A stretch of DNA of 20,475 bases from a virus. The notes under the pieces were generated by a model. The model did not search any database, was not told the origin of the DNA, and worked only from the letters and a program-made list of their open reading frames with translations. The position numbers and the translations under genes were made by a program. Where the stretch lies: positions 1-20,475 of IMG/VR virus record IMGVR_UViG_3300044630_006280; one strand, written 5' to 3'. This document shows positions 1-8,925 of this stretch, piece by piece (positions within the stretch are counted from its first letter, which is position 1; each line of letters begins with the position of its first letter).

Positions 1-1
1 A

Positions 2-193
2 TTTGCTTTAGAAGATCTTTGTAAATACTGGGACAGATTTGATCCTAATAAATCAGACAATCCATTTGCATACTTCACACAGATAGCAAAGAACGGATTT
101 GCAAAAGGTTGGAAGAAAATACATCCACCAAATTCACCAAAAACAATTCCTTTTAGTTACATTACAGGCGACGACAATACATACAATGTGTGA
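2..193 (+). CDS. 55: C-terminal part of a gp55-like late-transcription sigma factor (partial, runs off left edge)
   Basis: This is an open frame from the left edge to TGA at 191-193, encoding 63 residues with no start in the window. It contains an F-D-P-N-K-x-x-(D)N-P-F-A-Y-F-T-Q-I-x-K-N-x-F core, which matches the sigma region-2-like segment of T4 gp55 (there FDxxKxxNPHAYITQ) and of related phages. gp55 replaces the host sigma factor on late promoters with TATAAATA-like -10 boxes and is tethered to the sliding clamp by its C-terminus. The last 15 residues here are hydrophobic then acidic (IPFSYITGDD), which could be such a clamp-binding tail, although that is inference. The stop overlaps the next start by one base (TGATG). 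The short length limits certainty, and another small sigma-like protein is possible. Confidence 0.6.
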   Translation, partial: FALEDLCKYWDRFDPNKSDNPFAYFTQIAKNGFAKGWKKIHPPNSPKTIPFSYITGDDNTYNV

Positions 194-678
194 TGTCAAT
201 CAAGAAAGTAAAACCTAGCGGTGGATTCATCTCTGGCCAATTTTCGCCAAAGAATCCTAATAAATACATCGGCGACGTAAATAATATTATTTGCAGGAGC
301 TCATGGGAAACTAGATTCTGCAATTTCTGTGATACGAATGATAAGATAATAAAATGGAGTTCCGAACCAATTGGTATTCCATATTATTCTAAACTGGATC
401 AAAAGATCCATACATATTATGTCGATTTTTATATTAAAGTTGAAAAACATGATGGACAGGTGGATGAAATGATTCTTGAGGTAAAACCGCAAAAACAAAC
501 GATAAAACCCGTCCTTGAATCAACCCGCACTACTGCAAAATCGCTAAAAGCTCATAACGATAGAATGAGAACCTGGATAGTTAATATGTGTAAATTCCAG
601 GCAGCTAAAGATTGGGCTGAAAAAAGGGGATTCCAATTTAAGGTAGTTGATGAAAAATTCCTTTTTCAGAATAGATGA
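193..678 (+). CDS. 4: Head completion protein, T4 gp4 (gp50/4) family
   Basis: The protein has 161 residues from ATG 193; a GTG at 190 would add one residue but the TGATG junction favours 193. It matches the T4 gp4 pattern throughout: a basic N-terminus, then PKNPNKYIGD, an N-I-I-x-R-S-S-W-E block, W-S-S-E-P, a Y-x-x-D-F-Y-I-K-V segment and an E-V-K-P-Q-K-Q-T motif. The D...E-x-K arrangement (VDFYIKV followed by LEVKP) is the kind seen in PD-(D/E)XK-like nuclease folds. In T4, gp4 acts after DNA packaging to complete the head for neck and tail attachment. It is about the usual family length and overlaps the next gene by ATGA, so the two are probably co-translated. Confidence 0.9.
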   Translation: MSIKKVKPSGGFISGQFSPKNPNKYIGDVNNIICRSSWETRFCNFCDTNDKIIKWSSEPIGIPYYSKLDQKIHTYYVDFYIKVEKHDGQVDEMILEVKPQKQTIKPVLESTRTTAKSLKAHNDRMRTWIVNMCKFQAAKDWAEKRGFQFKVVDEKFLFQNR

Positions 679-1268
679 GTTCATTTGACGATTCAGCACA
701 GAAATACCGGAATAGTTTTAAAACACTGCAGGAGTGTTTTTCTGCAACCAATAACTCATTTAACCTGAGCTATTTTGAATCCGGTGCTGATTCTTTTTGG
801 CCCAATTTAAAAATAGGATCAATCTATTCATTTGAGTACAAGCCTAAATTTGATCCTAAATTCGATGGAGATTTTATAGACAGAAGGCCTTTATTGATAC
901 TTTTACCAATACCATCAAATTCCCCACGCAATACAATCTTTGGTATAGATCTAAATCTTGTACCCTTTTCGGAGAGAGCAAATATACTTAGCACATATTC
1001 TAAAGTCTTGGGATATGATATGAAGGACGACAAAGCAAATACTGAATCTATCGAATCAACTTCATCTAAACTCTCTTATAATTCTGCAAAAAGAATATTC
1101 GACGGAAGCGGATTTGAATCGGCCTATTATGGTTTTAAAGTCCAATACATACCAGGATTTAAATTTATTAGCCCTGATGATTGGATTAAGATACCATATT
1201 TAAACCTCTCCAGGATTGAAGGGTCCACTTTAAATTTGATATATAGTAACTATGGACGAAAGAAATAA
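675..1268 (+). CDS. Conserved phage protein of unknown function downstream of gp4
   Basis: This is a 197-residue protein whose ATG overlaps the gp4 stop (ATGA). It has no signal peptide or membrane segment. The middle reads as a short beta-rich module: G-S-I-Y-S-F-E-Y-K-P-K, then D-R-R-P-L-L-I-L-L, then G-I-D-L-N-L-V-P and an arginine-containing helix. This resembles a small protein common in T4-like phages with the outline YDPK...yyDrfPLvlpl...GlnLHYLP. The C-terminus ends with an F-I-x-P-D-D-W-x-x-x-P-Y-L segment, also typical of that group. The role is unknown to me. Its place between head completion and portal genes suggests a virion or head-assembly protein, but this is inference. It is not recognisably gp53, which follows gene 4 in T4. 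Confidence 0.6.
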   Translation: MSSFDDSAQKYRNSFKTLQECFSATNNSFNLSYFESGADSFWPNLKIGSIYSFEYKPKFDPKFDGDFIDRRPLLILLPIPSNSPRNTIFGIDLNLVPFSERANILSTYSKVLGYDMKDDKANTESIESTSSKLSYNSAKRIFDGSGFESAYYGFKVQYIPGFKFISPDDWIKIPYLNLSRIEGSTLNLIYSNYGRKK

Positions 1269-1302
1269 ATCATTTACGTCTACAATTTAAGTTAAAACTA
1301 TA

Positions 1303-2925
1303 ATGGCAGGTTTCGTTGATGATTCAAAACAAGCACCGATCATACAAAGGATTAGGGATAGCGTAAAAAGCTTATCCTCTTTTGGTATGAGGTATAACGA
1401 TCTGGTGATTAAAAATTCCCAGGCGATCGGAGCAACAGAAGCGATATTCTTGAAAAAGAATCCAATCGAAGACGAGACAACTCTTTACGCTCTGGCAAAA
1501 CAAGATACACAGACAAAACAATACATCTCGTATTTTGATAAGGATTATAGGGGTAAAAGAGAATTTCTCAGAAAATTTGCTTTAAATTCAGAGATAGATT
1601 ATCTATTGGATCTTGTTGCTGATGAAGCAATTACCTACGATTCTAAACACTTCTTTGCATATCCATCTTTCCTTAATTTTACTGATTCTAAAAAGCAATT
1701 GTTGGATGACATCAATACCACATACAATAAGCTGTATGATGTATGGGGTTTCAATGACGATATAAGTGCTTGGCAATTATTTAGGCAGTTTCTGGTTGAA
1801 GGATTTCTAGCATTTGAGATGATCTATGACGATAAGGGAAAGGAAATAATAGGTTTTAAGGAATTAGATCCGACAACACTGCAGCCTAGCGTAGAAAAGC
1901 AATTGGATGGGACCTTTTTAAACATTTGGGTTCAGTATCCGGATGATGATAAGAAAAGAAGGGTACTTTACGATTCGCAGATCATCTATATTTCTTATGC
2001 TAAAGGAAACTCGGTTTCTAGAATAAGCTACGTTGAGAGATTAATTAGACCCTATAACGTATTAAGAATAATGGAATATACCAGAATTATCTGGTCTGTT
2101 ATGAATGCATCTTTCAGATTAAAGATGACCGTACCAATTGGTTCTAAATCTCCGCAAAAAGCAATGCAGACATTAGGAGAACTAATGTCTATCTATAAGG
2201 AGGATATCAGATTTGATAATGACTCAGGCGAGCTATTTGTTGATGGAAGACCTAAAATACAGTTTTACAAGAACTATATGATGCCTTCTGGTACAAACGG
2301 GACACCAACCATTGAACCAGTAAACATTTCGGGACCTAATCTAAGTGACACAACACCATTACAATATTTCTGGGAAAAATTCATAGAAGAATCCAAAGTT
2401 CCAGTTTCGAGATTTAGCGGTCCAGATTTTACACCGCAAGGAGCCTATGTAAACGGAGCGGAAGGACTAGATAAGGACGAGATCAGATTTGGTAAGTTCA
2501 TTAATCGATTAAGATCTAATTTCCAGGATATGATGGTTAAGCCCCTCTGGATTCAACTGTGCGAAAAATACCCGGCTTTAAAGAAAGACTTTGCTTTTAA
2601 AAGTCAGCTCGGTATAAGCTACGTAACGGAGAATCCATTTAGACTGAACCAGGAGATAGAAGTAATAACTAAGAAAAAAGATGGGGTTGTTGCAATGGCT
2701 AGTCTATTAGATGATTTTGAAAGACCCTACTTCTCTCTTGATTTCCTAGTGAAGAATATGCTTGGTCTATCTGAGGATGATCTAAAAGAAAATAGAAGTA
2801 CCAAGGAAAAAATAGCTAAGGAAAAAGCTAAGTTAGAAAAAGAGGGAGCAGAAACAACAGCTGCACAAGCAGCAGCCGCTCCAGCTGCAGAACCAGCAAC
2901 ACCAACTGAAACAGCACCAGAATAA
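1303..2925 (+). CDS. 20: Portal vertex protein, T4 gp20 family, copy 1
   Basis: The protein has 540 residues. gp20 forms the dodecameric ring at one capsid vertex through which DNA is packaged and ejected and on which the prohead is nucleated. Family features seen: an N-terminal FLRKF..N.EID...D...DEAI segment, a V-S-R-I-S-Y clip-region motif leading to ERLIRPYN, a Q-F-Y-K-N-Y block, and the diagnostic C-terminal D-E-I-R-F-G-K-F-I-x-R-L-R followed by F-x-D-M-M-V-K-P-L, equivalent to T4 RDELTFAKFI...F...LDPL. The last 35 residues are a charged then Ala/Pro/Thr-rich tail that the second copy lacks. The leader 1269-1302 is AT-rich with no clear Shine-Dalgarno. The stop overlaps the start of copy 2 (TAATG). 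Confidence 0.93.
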   Translation: MAGFVDDSKQAPIIQRIRDSVKSLSSFGMRYNDLVIKNSQAIGATEAIFLKKNPIEDETTLYALAKQDTQTKQYISYFDKDYRGKREFLRKFALNSEIDYLLDLVADEAITYDSKHFFAYPSFLNFTDSKKQLLDDINTTYNKLYDVWGFNDDISAWQLFRQFLVEGFLAFEMIYDDKGKEIIGFKELDPTTLQPSVEKQLDGTFLNIWVQYPDDDKKRRVLYDSQIIYISYAKGNSVSRISYVERLIRPYNVLRIMEYTRIIWSVMNASFRLKMTVPIGSKSPQKAMQTLGELMSIYKEDIRFDNDSGELFVDGRPKIQFYKNYMMPSGTNGTPTIEPVNISGPNLSDTTPLQYFWEKFIEESKVPVSRFSGPDFTPQGAYVNGAEGLDKDEIRFGKFINRLRSNFQDMMVKPLWIQLCEKYPALKKDFAFKSQLGISYVTENPFRLNQEIEVITKKKDGVVAMASLLDDFERPYFSLDFLVKNMLGLSEDDLKENRSTKEKIAKEKAKLEKEGAETTAAQAAAAPAAEPATPTETAPE

Positions 2926-4520
2926 TGGCAGGATTTGTAGATCAAAACACAGGAAGAGGTGGCGTATTCAATAGAATATACCAAACATTGACACGGGTTG
3001 CAAAACTCGGGATGGCATATGATGACATGGTCATTAACAACTCTCAAGCTATCGGAAGAGTAGAATCACAATTCTATAATCAGGAAGATACCGGATTTAC
3101 CGACAATGAAGCATTCAGATGGACGGTTGGATATCAGGATATCAAGACAAGAAAGTATATTGCTTATTTCGATAAGGATTATGGAAGTAAGGTAGATTTT
3201 CTTAGAAAATTCTCACTTAACGGAGAGATAGAATTTATACTCGATACTATATGCGATGAAGCTATAGTTTCTGATGATAGAAATTTCATTGCATATCCAA
3301 CGTTACAAGGTGTAGCCATGAAGGAAAAGGTGCTTAATTCGATTAGCGACAATTTCAAAAAAATATACATGCTTCTAGGGTTTCAGAATGGTATCACAGC
3401 ATGGCAATATTTTAGACAATTTATGGTTGAAGGATTCCTTGCTTTTGAGATTGTTTATGACGATAAAGCTAAAAATATAGTTGGATTTAAAGAGCTAGAT
3501 CCGACCTCATTAGAGCCACAAACCCAAAAGAATGCTGATGGGTCATTCCAGCAACACTGGGTTCAGTATCCTAATGATAACAATATGAGAAGAGTACTTA
3601 CCAACGAGCAGGTTATCTACATATCCTATGCTAAAGGTAATACAATCTCCAGGGTTTCCTATGTTGAAAAATTAATACGCTCATATAATATTTTGCGTAT
3701 AATGGAGAATACCAGAATTATCTGGAACGTAATGAATGCATCATACCGTTTGAAGTTCATTATCCCGGTTGGTAACCAATCCCCGCAAAAGGCTTTAAAT
3801 ACGCTTGGTCAATTAATGTCCAATTATAAAGAGGAAATCGAGATAGATGATAACTCAGGGGAAATGACAATCAATGGAAGACCTAAGATTCAGTTCTATA
3901 AGAATTATCTTTTCCCTGATAAGAATGGACAAACCCCACAGATTGATTCTTTGAATCCAAGTGGTCCTGATTTTAATGTAATGGAAAGCGTTACCTACTT
4001 CTATAATAGACTTAAGATGGATTCTAAAATACCTTATGCAAGATTTGCATTTAGAGGTGCACCAGCATCTAATTATAGCGTGGGTATAGATCAGTTAGAA
4101 AGAGACGAGATTAGATATGAAAAATTCCTATCTAGAAATAGAGCTACGTTTCAAGAAATAATGATGAAGCCCTTGTACATTCAGATGATATTGGATTACC
4201 CTGAATTGGCGAAGGATAGGCAGTTTAAATCTAATTTGGGTATAACTTTCAATAAGGAAAATCAATTCCAGGATTTTGTTAAATTAGCTAACCTCACCAA
4301 AAGGATTACCTTTATTAATGGTATGTCTGAATTGAAGCAGAAGGTTGGGGAGGAAGAGCAATCTTACTTCAGTAAGGATTTCTTGGTTAGAAGATACCTT
4401 GGTTTATCCCCGGACGAGTATAAGCAGAATAATGATTACCTCAAGGCCGAAAAGATAGTAGCTGAGGAAGAAGCTAAGAAGAAAGCAAAAGCTGAAAAAG
4501 CTGGAGAATCACCAGAATAG
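2925..4520 (+). CDS. 20: Portal vertex protein, T4 gp20 family, copy 2 (tandem paralog)
   Basis: This is a 531-residue protein, full length for the family and collinear with copy 1. Both begin MAGFVD, share the FLRKF, DEAI, Q-Y-P-(N/D)-D, Y-I-S-Y-A-K-G-N and G-R-P-K-I-Q-F-Y-K-N-Y blocks, and end with the D-E-I-R helix and a K-P-L motif. Residues 79-114 here match 75-110 of copy 1 at 23 of 36 positions by eye, and overall identity looks near half. There is no frameshift and no lost block, so it appears functional. The main differences are an insertion-bearing N-terminal region, a different loop before the D-E-I-R helix (AFRGAPASNYSVG), and a Lys/Glu-rich rather than Ala/Pro-rich tail. Genes overlap by one base and were probably made by an old duplication. 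Confidence 0.92.
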   Translation: MAGFVDQNTGRGGVFNRIYQTLTRVAKLGMAYDDMVINNSQAIGRVESQFYNQEDTGFTDNEAFRWTVGYQDIKTRKYIAYFDKDYGSKVDFLRKFSLNGEIEFILDTICDEAIVSDDRNFIAYPTLQGVAMKEKVLNSISDNFKKIYMLLGFQNGITAWQYFRQFMVEGFLAFEIVYDDKAKNIVGFKELDPTSLEPQTQKNADGSFQQHWVQYPNDNNMRRVLTNEQVIYISYAKGNTISRVSYVEKLIRSYNILRIMENTRIIWNVMNASYRLKFIIPVGNQSPQKALNTLGQLMSNYKEEIEIDDNSGEMTINGRPKIQFYKNYLFPDKNGQTPQIDSLNPSGPDFNVMESVTYFYNRLKMDSKIPYARFAFRGAPASNYSVGIDQLERDEIRYEKFLSRNRATFQEIMMKPLYIQMILDYPELAKDRQFKSNLGITFNKENQFQDFVKLANLTKRITFINGMSELKQKVGEEEQSYFSKDFLVRRYLGLSPDEYKQNNDYLKAEKIVAEEEAKKKAKAEKAGESPE

Positions 4521-4542
4521 ATTTAGTATTCTATCCTTTTTT
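4514..4542 (+). terminator. Weak possible terminator after the portal genes
   Basis: AGAATA at 4514-4519 pairs with TATTCT at 4527-4532 (6-bp AU-rich stem, 7-nt loop), followed four bases later by a run of six T at 4537-4542. The stem has little GC and overlaps the portal stop codon, so termination would be weak at best. Confidence 0.25.
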
Positions 4543-4580
4543 CAAAACGCGTTAATTGATTATTTTTACATGATAAAAAT

Positions 4581-5918
4581 ATGAAACGCGAATTACAATT
4601 ATTTCTCGACCTAGAATCTCTAACGGGAGAAGGATCAGTTAAAGGTAAGCAGATTCTTATTTCTGCTAATTGCAGTGAAAAGCTGGAGTACTTTCTGGAT
4701 GTTTGCTACAATCCATTTGTTACAACTAAATTGAACAAGTTGGAATTTTCCGAAATCTCAGAAGAAAAAAATCTAGATTGGTCTGACCTTGTAGAACTTG
4801 TTGAAACCTTAAAATCAGCACCTGCAGCTAACGACTCTTTAAGAGAAAGAGCGGAGTCTTTCATTAATATGAAAATGGATGAGGATCCTGATACGGATAG
4901 ACAGATCAGACAAATGCTTATGAAAGTCCTAACCAAAAGAATGAATATTGGTATAGGTGCTAAGACAATCAATAAAGCAATGGGAAAGGAACTAATCCCA
5001 GATCCTTCACTGATGTTGGCAACTGATAATGAGTCCGAAATCAGTGACTGGTCTGACATATACTGTGAAGAGAAGTACGACGGAGTTAGAGTTATTGCTC
5101 TAGTTAAAAATAGCGGTAACGACGTTACCTTCTTCACAAGAGCATTTAATGAACTTGATCCAAAATGCCTTTCGAAAATATCTTCTGAGATTAAGAAGGT
5201 TTTTACTAATTCCGGTTTGCTTGGTGAATGGTTTTTCGATGGAGAGCTCACCGATTTAGATAGAAAATCAGTTTCCGGTAAGGTTAATCAGATATTGAAG
5301 GGTACTGCAAAGTCAGACATCGACAGTAGCTTTCTTTTTAATATCTTCGATCTAGAAGAAGCCGATACCTTAGTAAAGGGGAAGGGAACCATAACGTACT
5401 CAATTAGAAGAGACACACTGGAAGGGGTTTTATCTGAATGCGACGAAAATTCGTCTCTTAGACTTGGAACAATGTATAAGGTTACAACCAAAGAAGAGAT
5501 ATTGGCGATGTACAAAAGAATAGTAGATGAAGGCGGCGAGGGAGTAATAGTTAAAAATGATCACCTTTATGAGTGCCGCAGAAGCAAAAATTGGGTAAAG
5601 ATAAAGGAGGTCAACGAATGTGACCTTAAAATAACCGGCTGGTATCCTGGGGAAGGCAAAAGAGAGGGATTCATAGGTGGATTTATTTGTACCGATTATT
5701 CAGAAACATTGCATGTTAAAGTAGGATCGGGATTTACGGATCACGATCTTGCAGAGCTTAGCACTGATCCTGATTCATTAAAGGGCAGAATAATAGCAGT
5801 AAACTATAATGTTACCATCACGGATAAATTTGGTAATAGAAGTTTATTCTTGCCTAGATTTATCGAATTAAGACACGATAAGTCGGAAGCAGATGATATG
5901 AATATTCTTTTTAAATGA
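4581..5918 (+). CDS. 30: ATP-dependent DNA ligase
   Basis: This is a 445-residue ligase that seals nicks in duplex DNA through a lysine-AMP intermediate, close in length to T4 gp30. Motif I is E-K-Y-D-G-V-R with the adenylated lysine at K165. The motif III region is a G-E-W-F-F-D-G-E-L block, motif IV is E-G-V-I-V-K, and motif V is W-V-K-I-K. The C-terminal OB fold follows (G-x-x-x-V-K-V-G-S-G-F). The N-terminal DNA-binding domain contains R-M-N-I-G-I-G-A-K-T-I-N-K, the usual pre-catalytic helix pattern. It starts the replication/repair block after a 60-base AT-rich gap, so it may have its own promoter. It most likely joins Okazaki fragments together with the 5' nuclease encoded downstream. 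Confidence 0.93.
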   Translation: MKRELQLFLDLESLTGEGSVKGKQILISANCSEKLEYFLDVCYNPFVTTKLNKLEFSEISEEKNLDWSDLVELVETLKSAPAANDSLRERAESFINMKMDEDPDTDRQIRQMLMKVLTKRMNIGIGAKTINKAMGKELIPDPSLMLATDNESEISDWSDIYCEEKYDGVRVIALVKNSGNDVTFFTRAFNELDPKCLSKISSEIKKVFTNSGLLGEWFFDGELTDLDRKSVSGKVNQILKGTAKSDIDSSFLFNIFDLEEADTLVKGKGTITYSIRRDTLEGVLSECDENSSLRLGTMYKVTTKEEILAMYKRIVDEGGEGVIVKNDHLYECRRSKNWVKIKEVNECDLKITGWYPGEGKREGFIGGFICTDYSETLHVKVGSGFTDHDLAELSTDPDSLKGRIIAVNYNVTITDKFGNRSLFLPRFIELRHDKSEADDMNILFK

Positions 5919-5952
5919 AATTAAACAGCTTTTTTATCCTATAATATAAGAT

Positions 5953-6897
5953 ATGGTTCAAGAATTATTAACAGAAAAATTAAGACCTAAAGAGTTAAGA
6001 CACATGATCCTGCCTGAAAGGATTAGAAACCAATTTTCTTCAGGAGTGCAGCAGAATGTTTTGTTGACTGGATCACCGGGATGCGGCAAAACTTCTACCG
6101 CAAAAATCCTTTCTAAGGATCACCCCACAATGTTCATAAACGTATCTGATGAATCATCTGTTGATACGGTTAGAGACAAGATTAATGATTTCTGCATGAT
6201 GGCTTCTATCATCGGAGGGAAAAATGCTATTAAGATAGTTGTGCTGGACGAGTTTGATGGTGCATCAGACCAATTCTATAAAGCACTTAGAGGCACCATA
6301 GAAAAATTTGCACACACAACAAGATTCATTGCAACTTGCAACTGGATAAATAAAGTCCCCGAAGCAATCCAATCCAGATTTGAAGTGATCAGTTTTGATC
6401 CTATCAATACACAGGAGGAAGAATACATGAAGGACGAATGGAAGAAAAGAATCAATCTCATTCTCAATAAACTTGGTATTTCTATTGATGAGCCAAGTTT
6501 AGAGGAATTTGCAAGACTATACTTCCCAGACTTAAGATCTGCACTTAATAAAATACAGAGTTTACAAATATCTGGAATAACGGTACTAGATCTTGAAAAA
6601 ATTAAAGATTCCGGTTGGTCGTACATAGATCTTTACGAAATGCTAGCAACATCACACGATCCTGTTAAAAATTATCAATATGTTGTTGGCAACTTTTCAA
6701 CGAAGGTTGATGATGTTATGAGCGCTATCGGAAGTGAATTTATAGATTGGCTAATTAAGAAACACCCAGATAAAGCTAAATTCGTACCTGCAATTATAGT
6801 TGAAACAGCAAACCACCAGGCGCAAAGGAGCCAGGTAATCGATCCTGTTGTAAGTCTTCTTTCACTTATTTTTAGCATCCAAAAATTATTCGTATAA
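5953..6897 (+). CDS. 44: Clamp-loader ATPase subunit, T4 gp44 / RFC small-subunit family
   Basis: The protein has 314 residues, against about 319 for T4 gp44. It opens the sliding clamp and loads it on primer-template DNA using ATP. It begins with the E-K-L-R-P-K-E-L box seen in clamp loaders. Walker A is G-S-P-G-C-G-K-T-S (residues 40-48), Walker B is V-L-D-E-F-D (97-102), sensor 1 lies in A-T-C-N-W, and the S-R-F arginine finger is at 141-143. A collar-like helical domain follows, with a F-P-D-L-R segment like T4 gp44 FPDFR. The gene follows the ligase by 34 bases. A small partner subunit (gp62) is expected and may be the product of 8925-9335. Confidence 0.93.
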   Translation: MVQELLTEKLRPKELRHMILPERIRNQFSSGVQQNVLLTGSPGCGKTSTAKILSKDHPTMFINVSDESSVDTVRDKINDFCMMASIIGGKNAIKIVVLDEFDGASDQFYKALRGTIEKFAHTTRFIATCNWINKVPEAIQSRFEVISFDPINTQEEEYMKDEWKKRINLILNKLGISIDEPSLEEFARLYFPDLRSALNKIQSLQISGITVLDLEKIKDSGWSYIDLYEMLATSHDPVKNYQYVVGNFSTKVDDVMSAIGSEFIDWLIKKHPDKAKFVPAIIVETANHQAQRSQVIDPVVSLLSLIFSIQKLFV

Positions 6898-6899
6898 AA

Positions 6900-7253
6900 A
6901 TGCAATTACTACCAGTTACATTAACCAAAAACGGCTATTACTACAAGCAGATAAAAAAAGGAAACAAATCCGCTATCTACGAACAAACTTGCGATGAATC
7001 ACCAAGCCCCATTTCATATGAGGTTTTTAGAATTAAGATCGATAAGGAAAAAGTAGTATTTGGCCAACTTTTACCCGAGAAAGAGATATTTCCAGGTAAT
7101 GAGGATTTTGGTAAATGGGCTTGGACCTTTCACAATCTAGAGCAAGCATTGCTGAGATTTGAATTATTAGAGAATGAGGTTATCACGGACACTATAGAGG
7201 ATGAGATATCCGTAGATCCTGATGAAGAGGAGGATATAGAGGATAATGGTTGA
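6900..7253 (+). CDS. Hypothetical protein with acidic C-terminus
   Basis: This is a 117-residue protein that I do not recognise. Residues 1-90 look like a compact alpha/beta domain (Y-E-V-F-R-I-K-I, then E-I-F-P-G-N-E-D-F-G-K-W-A-W). The last 25 residues are almost all Asp/Glu with few other residues. It has no Cys clusters, signal peptide or membrane segment. It begins two bases after the clamp-loader stop and overlaps the next gene by 8 bases, so it is part of the replication operon. The acidic tail could mimic DNA or mediate protein contacts, but nothing in the sequence proves either. Confidence 0.65.
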   Translation: MQLLPVTLTKNGYYYKQIKKGNKSAIYEQTCDESPSPISYEVFRIKIDKEKVVFGQLLPEKEIFPGNEDFGKWAWTFHNLEQALLRFELLENEVITDTIEDEISVDPDEEEDIEDNG

Positions 7254-7791
7254 TCACATAGTACTGGGGGTTGAATCTAGTATCAAAAGAATAATACTGG
7301 TAGGTAAGGGTGGATCTGGGAAAGATCATCTCAGGAAAATTTTGGAGAACGAGGGTCTAAATTATTGTGTCAGTCACACTACAAGACCAATAAGGGAAGG
7401 TGAACAGGAAGGAAAGGACTATTTCTTCGTTTCCGGACCCATTTTTTTGGGAATGATAGAAGATGGTTACCTATACGAAAATGTTATATTCAACACCTGG
7501 TATTATGGAATATCCAGGGAGCAATTTAAAAAAGGGGACCTTTTAATTATGACACCAAATGGTGTTTCCGCATTAACCAAGGGAGATAGAAAAAGCTCGG
7601 TTGTTATTTATATAGACATAGATGAGGATACCAGGAGACAAAGAATGTCTATTAGAAGAGATTCAGATCAGACCGAAAGAAGGTTAAAGGCGGATTTTTT
7701 AGATTTCGAAAACTTCACGGACTTTGATCTAAGGATTACAGACCCATCATTTACAATAGAGACTTTTTACTCTCTTTTAAAATCAAAATAA
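7246..7791 (+). CDS. Guanylate-kinase-like P-loop nucleotide kinase
   Basis: This is a 181-residue P-loop kinase. The Walker A motif is G-K-G-G-S-G-K-D (residues 20-27), in place of the common G-P-S-G-x-G-K. The guanylate-kinase signature follows: S-H-T-T-R-P-I-R-E-G-E (43-53), then G-K-D-Y-F-F, and a lid region with R-R-Q-R-M-S-I-R-R-D. Family members convert (d)GMP to (d)GDP, and phages use such enzymes to feed deoxynucleotide pools; T4 gp1 is a functional but not sequence analogue. The start overlaps the previous gene and the next gene begins three bases after the stop. The altered P-loop leaves nucleotide preference open. Confidence 0.83.
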   Translation: MVDHIVLGVESSIKRIILVGKGGSGKDHLRKILENEGLNYCVSHTTRPIREGEQEGKDYFFVSGPIFLGMIEDGYLYENVIFNTWYYGISREQFKKGDLLIMTPNGVSALTKGDRKSSVVIYIDIDEDTRRQRMSIRRDSDQTERRLKADFLDFENFTDFDLRITDPSFTIETFYSLLKSK

Positions 7792-7794
7792 AAT

Positions 7795-8925
7795 ATGATA
7801 AACTTATTATTTGATTCAAATTATTTATTTCATAAAACGCTTGGAGTTTTCGCAGGGTACGGAAGCGTAGATCCATCTGAGATATTTTCGACCCTGGATG
7901 AAAGAGCAGCTTTTATTAGGAAAGTCAGTATGGACCTATGCGCATCTTTAAAATCTTTGCCATCTGGTGGAAAGGTAGTTATGTGTGTTGATAGCAGATC
8001 ATGGAGAAAGGATATTGAGATAGTCGGAGGCGGCTATAAAAGTAACAGGGTCAAGGACGAAACCGTAGATTGGTCAATCTTTTACCAAATGATGACTTCT
8101 TTTGCTGAGCATCTCGAGAAAATTGGTTTTGTATTTTCTAAGGTAAATGGAGCGGAGGGAGATGATCTTCTTTATTTCTGGGCAAGACATTTCAACACAG
8201 CGGGAGAAAATTGTATAGTTGTTTCTGCAGATAAGGATCTACATCAGCTAGTTAAAAACACTAAGAATGGATCATGGACTGCAGTATGGAATAATAATTC
8301 TAAAAATAGCGTGTTGTATGTTCCCCAGCTATGGAAAGAACAGCTAGAAAGCAAGCAAGAGGTATCTATTTTTGATATGGGTAATTCATTAGATCCGTCT
8401 AAGGAAAAACTAAAAGAGTTTGCATCTAAAGTAAAGGTAGAAGAGATTTATTCACGTGTGGTGTCAATAGAAAAGATACTAAGCGGTGATAAGGGTGATG
8501 CTGTACCTTCTGTTTGGATAATAGAGAAGAATGGTAGGAATCACGGAATAACCCCGAAGAAGGTGGAAGCAGTACTTGAATATATTAGGGAATCTAAATG
8601 GAGCGGGGTAACAACTAGAGAACTTTTAGAGGATCCTGAATTTACACATTACCTAGCTGGATATCTTCTTAGACTAATCGGAGATATAGACAGCATGGAT
8701 AATAGGAATAGGCTATTGGAAAACCTGGAAAGAAATAAGAAATTAGTTTGGCTTGATAAAACGGTTTATCCCCAAGACCTCGTGTATGATATACAAACCG
8801 ATATTACCAGGGGAGATTCTTTACCTAGAAAAGCAATAATATCGGACAGAATAAAATTACTCGAGGGAACCGAATGGGTAACCGAAGGATATGTACCAAA
8901 GAAATTTGACCCTTTTGGATTATAA
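7795..8925 (+). CDS. 5'-3' exonuclease / RNase H-type flap nuclease (FEN family)
   Basis: The protein has 376 residues, somewhat longer than T4 RNase H (305). This family removes RNA primers and 5' flaps before ligation. The acidic metal-binding residues expected for the PIN-like fold are visible: D7 in LLFDSN, D66 in M-C-V-D-S-R, E121/D123/D124 in G-A-E-G-D-D-L, D146/D148 in S-A-D-K-D-L, and D232/D235 in S-G-D-K-G-D-A-V-P, which begins the helix-hairpin-helix-like DNA-binding region. The C-terminal third is helical and less conserved. It overlaps the next start by one base (TAATG). With the ligase in the same block it makes a complete Okazaki-fragment maturation pair. Confidence 0.9.
   Translation: MINLLFDSNYLFHKTLGVFAGYGSVDPSEIFSTLDERAAFIRKVSMDLCASLKSLPSGGKVVMCVDSRSWRKDIEIVGGGYKSNRVKDETVDWSIFYQMMTSFAEHLEKIGFVFSKVNGAEGDDLLYFWARHFNTAGENCIVVSADKDLHQLVKNTKNGSWTAVWNNNSKNSVLYVPQLWKEQLESKQEVSIFDMGNSLDPSKEKLKEFASKVKVEEIYSRVVSIEKILSGDKGDAVPSVWIIEKNGRNHGITPKKVEAVLEYIRESKWSGVTTRELLEDPEFTHYLAGYLLRLIGDIDSMDNRNRLLENLERNKKLVWLDKTVYPQDLVYDIQTDITRGDSLPRKAIISDRIKLLEGTEWVTEGYVPKKFDPFGL

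Noticed and set aside
675-1268. Assignment as baseplate wedge gp53 from its position after gene 4
   Set aside because: None of the gp53 sequence features I know is present; the protein fits another conserved phage family better.
4521-4580. Host-type Bacteroidota promoter (-33 TTTG / -7 TAnnTTTG) in the gap before the ligase gene
   Set aside because: No pair of elements with suitable spacing could be found by eye here or in the other gaps.
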